Positions 59,523-64,000 of a stretch of 64,000 nt of DNA are shown one piece after another. Position 1 is the stretch's first letter, and each line of letters begins with the position of its first letter. A model generated the notes under the pieces. The model ran no database searches and had not been told where the DNA came from. It saw only the letters and a list, made by a program, of their open reading frames with translations. Location of the stretch: contig BRXU01000013.1 of assembly GCA_030267565.1 (NCBI GenBank), forward strand, positions 1,652,001 to 1,716,000, in the 5' to 3' direction. The stretch is from Pleodorina starrii (taxonomy: Eukaryota; Chlorophyta; Chlorophyceae; Chlamydomonadales; Volvocaceae). The position numbers and the translations under genes are program-made.

Positions 59523-62500
59523 ATGCCGGACTTATGGGTATGCGCGTCTACATGCGTCCTGGGCGCTCTTCTGCTGCTGGTGCTTGGACGCGCAGTAAGC
59601 GGATCTGCTTCTATGCTCATTCTAGGAGGCAATAATAACATATGCCGGGGCTTAAAACTTTTACAGGTCAACCGAGAAAGACGAACAGTCGCTCTACCAG
59701 GTGGGTTACGACTTTACCGAAACTGCGATCACCAGGGAGGGCTGAGCTAGCCGCGCTCTCATACCCACCCTTGCAGCAAGGTGCTTCCGGTCGACTGACA
59801 CGCTGAGGGAAGCGCACGCCAGCGTGCAGGAACCAGGCTGGCGCCCCGGGCCTAGTCAACGCGCGGGACAGCCGTCCAACACCCTTCCGGCGCCGCTCAT
59901 TTTTGCCAAACTAACCCCCCAGCTAGCCCCACCCGACTGCCAAAATGCTGTCGTATTCGGGTTGTGGCGCCACCGGAGGAGCCAACGGGCTCCGGCATGG
60001 AACAATCCAGCCAACCTGCAACCCCCGCTCAGCAACTAGACGTCCTTCCACGGCTCCCGTGCGTTCCAACTTTCCCACTTTTAACACGACGCTGAACACA
60101 GCCCCGCCCCTCCGGACCACCAACCCCGCCCCCCGTCTTCTTCCAACCAGCTCCTCCCGGGCTGCCCCTGCTGGGTCACTCGCTGACGTTACGCGCCTGG
60201 GCACCGCTGTCCTGGTTTCGGAGCAGCGGCGGCGGCAGCGGCGACCAACGGCTACTGGCGGCGCTGCTGCGGTGGTCCGAGCAGTACGACGGCGCGTTCC
60301 AGCTTCGCACCGGCTGGCTGGGCCGCCTGTTGCTGGGTGACCCGCGGGTCGTTGTGGTGCTGTCGGACCCACCTGCCGCGCACGCGCTCCTGGCTCTGGG
60401 GGAGGACGCGGCCGTCAAGCCACGGCGGTACTACGCTTCTCTGGATCGGGTGAGAAATACGGCAACGAGTACGACATAAATACGGCAGAGAGAAAAGTCA
60501 GTTGTCTCTCCATGGCCGACCACGGAGCAGGGACCTTGCATGCGGCGCTGGTGAAGCATCGCGGCGTGGAGCTGGCTGCCTCGCGCTTCACATCCAACGC
60601 CCACCATTCGCGCCCTTCGCTGTCCGTCCATCTGAACCGTCCGTTTTCGCCCTATGTACGACATGTACTGCAGGTCTTGCATCCCGCCGCCGCTCCCAGC
60701 AGCGCTACCGCCGGCTCCTCCCCGCAGTGGCTGCTGCTGCGTCGGTCGCTGCTGCACGCCTTCTCCATTTCGGAGCTCCGTCAAGACTTTGAGGTGGGAA
60801 CCTTTTGGCACGGGGGGTGGGTGGGTGCGGCTGTGGGGGGGTGTGCATGTCGGGCTGGTGGGCGGTGCGGGGGTTCGTGGATGGCGTCCTGCGGTGACAG
60901 CGGCCGAGCAGGCAGACACGCGGCGCAGCAGCGGGTGAGCAGCGGAAGCCCGCCTGTGCCCACCCCCCCGACCTCAGCGGCCGGAGCAGCTTGATCAACA
61001 ACATCCGCAGTGACTCATTATTTTATAAAGGAGCATATCACTCCCTGAACCCCCCGACCTCGTCGCTGCCGCCGACGTCCAGCGACCGTTTCCTGCTCGG
61101 CTGCTGTGTCGTTGCTGCTTGGGGGGGAGGGATACCGTATCGCTGTCAACTCTCTATGATCCACAGCACAACAGCATCCACCGCATGACGGCGTCCGGGA
61201 TTTCCCCTCTCTCGGGGATCTCCCCTCAATGCCGACCGATCCTGCCGCCGGCCACTGGGTCGTCTCCATTCCATCGCTCCGGCTCGTGTTTCTAACCGCC
61301 ACCCCCACCACCCCCACCACCACTCGGGCCCCGGCACCAGGTGGCCAAGGTGAAGGCTCTGTCCCTGGCCCGGGTCATTACAGATCTGGGCCCCGGAGTG
61401 GTGCTGGATGTGGATGACGCGGCGCTGCGCTTCAGTCTGGACGTCATGGGACTCAGCAAACTGGGGTACGACTTTCAGGTGCGTCGCCTTACCATGCCCT
61501 CCGCCGTACTGGGTCGGTCGCACGGGTCCAGACCCTCAAAAGCTGCTGCTGCTGCTGCCTCGCGGCCGCCACCGTCGGCCGCCACTGCTCCAGCACAGGG
61601 ATACCTTTCAGCCCTACGCCCTCATCCTGCGCGGTGTGCGTGTGCGTCGAGAGATGAGCGGCAGAGGCCGGCGGCATTGACACCGGTACCTTGCACGTTT
61701 GGTCCTGGCCGTTGACATGCGCCTGTGTGCCTCCGCGGCTATCGTGGTGTGGTGCTGCGCCGCTGCGTGTTTGTGGTGCTGATGGGGAGGGCGCCCTCAG
61801 GCGGTGGAGGCGCAAGGGGAGGTGCTGATGCTGCGCCTGCTGGAGGAGGTGTCGGCGGAGTGGGACGCGCGGCGGCGGCGGCTGCTGTCCTGGCTGGCGC
61901 CCTGGATCAGCGACGCGGCGGCGGAGGGGCAGACACGCTGCCGCATCTTGCACCACTTTATCGAGAAGGTGAGGGGACTGCAGGACCCGCCTACCGCCGG
62001 ACTCACGAGGTCGGTCTTTCCGGGTTACGGTTCAGTTTGCTCGCTTGCTTATAAACAAGGGGTGCGGGCAACCTACGGCGCAGGGCGGGGGGCATGGGGA
62101 AAGGCGACAGGCGGGCAGGCAGGGTCAATCCGCGCGGCAGGGCACGACCAACCAGGGCGGCAGGGCACGACCGTCGCACGCACGCGCCGGACCGCATAGC
62201 AGACCGCTCCTCCCCCCCTTGTGCCGGCCAACGCCATTGGCCACGCAGCAACTGCCTCCTCCCACACTCGCTGCGCGACACCGCTCTCCCTCGCCGCCTA
62301 ATCTCCCCCGCCCCATCCGTCCCGCCCATAACCACTGCCACTGCCACTGCCACCCTCGCTGAGCAGGAGCTATGGGCCGACATCCAGGCGCGAGGGCCGC
62401 CGCCGGCCGATGACGTAACGCTCGCAGCGCAGCTGGCTCGGCTGCGGTGGGTTGGGTAGCTCAGTCGCCCCGTGGGTTGGGCAGGACTGGCGGCGCGGCG

Positions 62501-64000
62501 CCTGGCGGGCCGTGGCTCAGCCCACAGGGCCCACAGGAATCATCGCGGCTCGTCGGAAGCCCCTGTCCTCGGGGTGTACGGGGTGCGCGTCCCGATTCCC
62601 CGGGGCGCGGTGGGCCTCTGAAATCATCTGAAAGTTCCCTCTCCCCTGTCATACCGTAGCTTGATCCCACGCTCCGCGCTTCAGCCGGGATCCAGATCCA
62701 GTCTTGCGCCTGTCCTGCCCAGATCTGGGCCTAGTTCCGGGCTCCGCTTGCAACCCGCCGTCTTGCCCGCTTCTCCGCTACGTTCGTCAGCCTGTCAGCC
62801 GCTTGCCTATACCGGTATTTAGACTGCCACACTCTTTACTCCCCCTTCTCCCTCCCTCCGCAGCTCCCCGCCCTCCCGCGGTGCGCCTGCGCTGCCCCTT
62901 CAGCGCACCCTCTCGGAGCTTGCGACGCAGCTGCTGCTGGCGCACGGACCCACGGGTCACTGCATTGCCTGGGCGCTCGGCTGCCTGGCCGCCAACCGCG
63001 CGGCGCAGGACCGTCTGGTAGCGGAGCTCAAGCGGGAGGGTGAGGGAGCGGCTAGGCGGGGCGTGACGGCTGAAGTGTGGGGAGTTGGGGAGTGTGGGGA
63101 TCCGGAACGGAGAACCGCTGCAAAGTAACCTCCCGGGAGTTGTGGTGGTGCGGGTTTAAGGCTGCTAGGTGCCCCCGGGTAGTCCCGTAGCTCCGGACCC
63201 GAACGCTGTAAGCCCGACGCTCTTCCACATGCGATGCCCGCCCCACCCTTCAGGCGTGTTTGACGACCCCCTGAAGCTCTCGTACGACATCCTGCCAAAG
63301 CTGTCGTACTTGGACTGCGTGGTACGGGAGGCTCTGCGGCTGTACCCCACGATGCCCTTCCCGGCGACTGTACGGACGCTGAAGAAGGTACGGCAACGGC
63401 GCCGTATTTGTTGCCCCTCTGCCCTTCGCCAACGGTCTTGGGACCCCGGCCTTCCCACGCCCCCGAAGTAGATTTCCCCCGCTGCGAGGTCATCGCACCC
63501 ACTCCCGCTGCCCTTCCCACTCTTAAGCTTGGCCAGATGGCCATGCCCTCAATTCGGTTTTCTCTCATTTACGGTACCGCACTCCCTCATCCGTATTCCT
63601 GGTGTCGTAACACAGGACGTGGTGCTCGGAGGCGGCGGCGGCGCCGGGGGGCTGACCTTGGCGGCCGGCAGCGAGGTGTGGGTGGACGTCTTCTCCATGC
63701 ATCGCTCGCCGCGGCTGTGGCGCGACCCGAATCGCTTCATTCCGGATCGCTGGATGGCGGAGGTGGAGGCAGCCGCAGCCGCAAGCCAGCGCCAGCCACA
63801 AGGAAAGCAACAGCAGGGGTCGCAACCACAGGACGGAGAGCCGCCGGGCGACGCGACGGCGGAGGCGACGGCGACCGCGCCGCGGCGGTACGACGGCTTG
63901 TGTACGGTGGAGCCGGACCCTGACGCGGAGGGCGGCGCAGCGGCGGCGCAGCCACCGCCGCCGGCGGCGGCGGCAGCCGTTGCGGCGGCGGAGCCGCCGC
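59523..64000 (+). CDS. Cytochrome P450 monooxygenase (3' end outside window)
   Basis: Exons: 59523-59594, 59667-59700, 60151-60449, 60674-60793, 61341-61478, 61801-61968, 62367-62446, 62864-63039, 63254-63387, 63616 onward. Phases agree throughout. The N-terminus MPDLWVCASTCVLGALLLLV is an ER membrane anchor, followed by the Pro-rich hinge ALPAPPGLPLLGH. The C-helix is PQWLLLRRSLLHAFS. The K-helix ExxR is in VVREALRLYPTMPF, and the PERF region is DPNRFIPDRWM. After it comes a >80-residue Gln/Ala/Pro insertion not usual before the heme loop; the Cys loop is past 64000. The I-helix reads LLLAHGPTGHCIAWAL, lacking the usual acidic-Thr pair (AGxDTT), so oxygen activation may be altered. The exon 5/6 junction seems short and could hide another exon. 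Substrate and CYP family are unknown. Confidence 0.85.

Noticed and set aside
1..64000. CRISPR arrays, bacterial operons, tRNA or rRNA genes
   Set aside because: No spaced direct repeats, no Shine-Dalgarno-linked genes, and no tRNA or rRNA pattern that I could recognise by eye; a covariance-model scan was not possible here.

Overview
The window looks like nuclear DNA from a volvocine (Chlamydomonas/Volvox-like) green alga. The genes are rich in introns with strong G/C third-position bias, long Ala/Gly/Pro/Gln tracts interrupt the proteins, and candidate TGTAA polyadenylation signals follow several genes. Exon models were built by hand from GT-AG (sometimes GC-AG) borders, codon quality and phase. 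For seven of the nine genes where every exon could be placed or nearly so, the summed exon lengths are an exact multiple of three.

Layout. 0.5-3.0 kb (+): the 3' end of a BK/Slo-type potassium channel, cut by the left edge. 4.7-10.2 kb (-): an eight-exon gene for a secreted-type, single-pass membrane protein I do not recognise. 11.6-12.8 kb: a small non-autonomous DNA transposon. 13.0-17.4 kb (+): an AAAP amino acid/auxin permease. 18.7-21.9 kb (+): a cytosolic-type malate dehydrogenase with an added N-terminal hydrophobic anchor. 22.1-28.7 kb: a gene-poor stretch. 28.7-33.5 kb (-): an Aurora-like Ser/Thr kinase. 36.5-41.1 kb (+): a two-KH RNA-binding protein with a Gln-rich tail. 43.0-44.2 kb (-): a small unrecognised gene with an in-frame TAG. 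45.6-46.8 kb (+): mitochondrial ribosomal protein uS12. 48.5-49.8 kb (-): an RJL-type small GTPase. 51.1-54.5 kb (-): a TPT/nucleotide-sugar transporter. 55.1-59.4 kb: a 4.3-kb segment bounded by ~200-bp imperfect inverted repeats, containing a zinc-finger-like gene whose first exon lies in the left repeat. 59.5-64.0 kb (+): a cytochrome P450 cut by the right edge before its heme-binding loop.

The genes are unrelated housekeeping, transport and signalling functions; nothing suggests an operon or pathway cluster. Neighbours are arranged head-to-head (kinase/KH gene, small gene/uS12m, transporter/zinc-finger element) and tail-to-tail (uS12m/RJL), which is usual for a compact algal genome.

Most notable: the 4.34-kb inverted-repeat element carrying an unknown zinc-finger-like gene; the 1.2-kb transposon with a CTA target duplication; a 10-nt micro-exon in the kinase; three GC-AG introns; an in-frame TAG inside a 33-nt GT...AG segment; an exact 150-bp tandem duplication in a malate dehydrogenase intron; and the anchored malate dehydrogenase.
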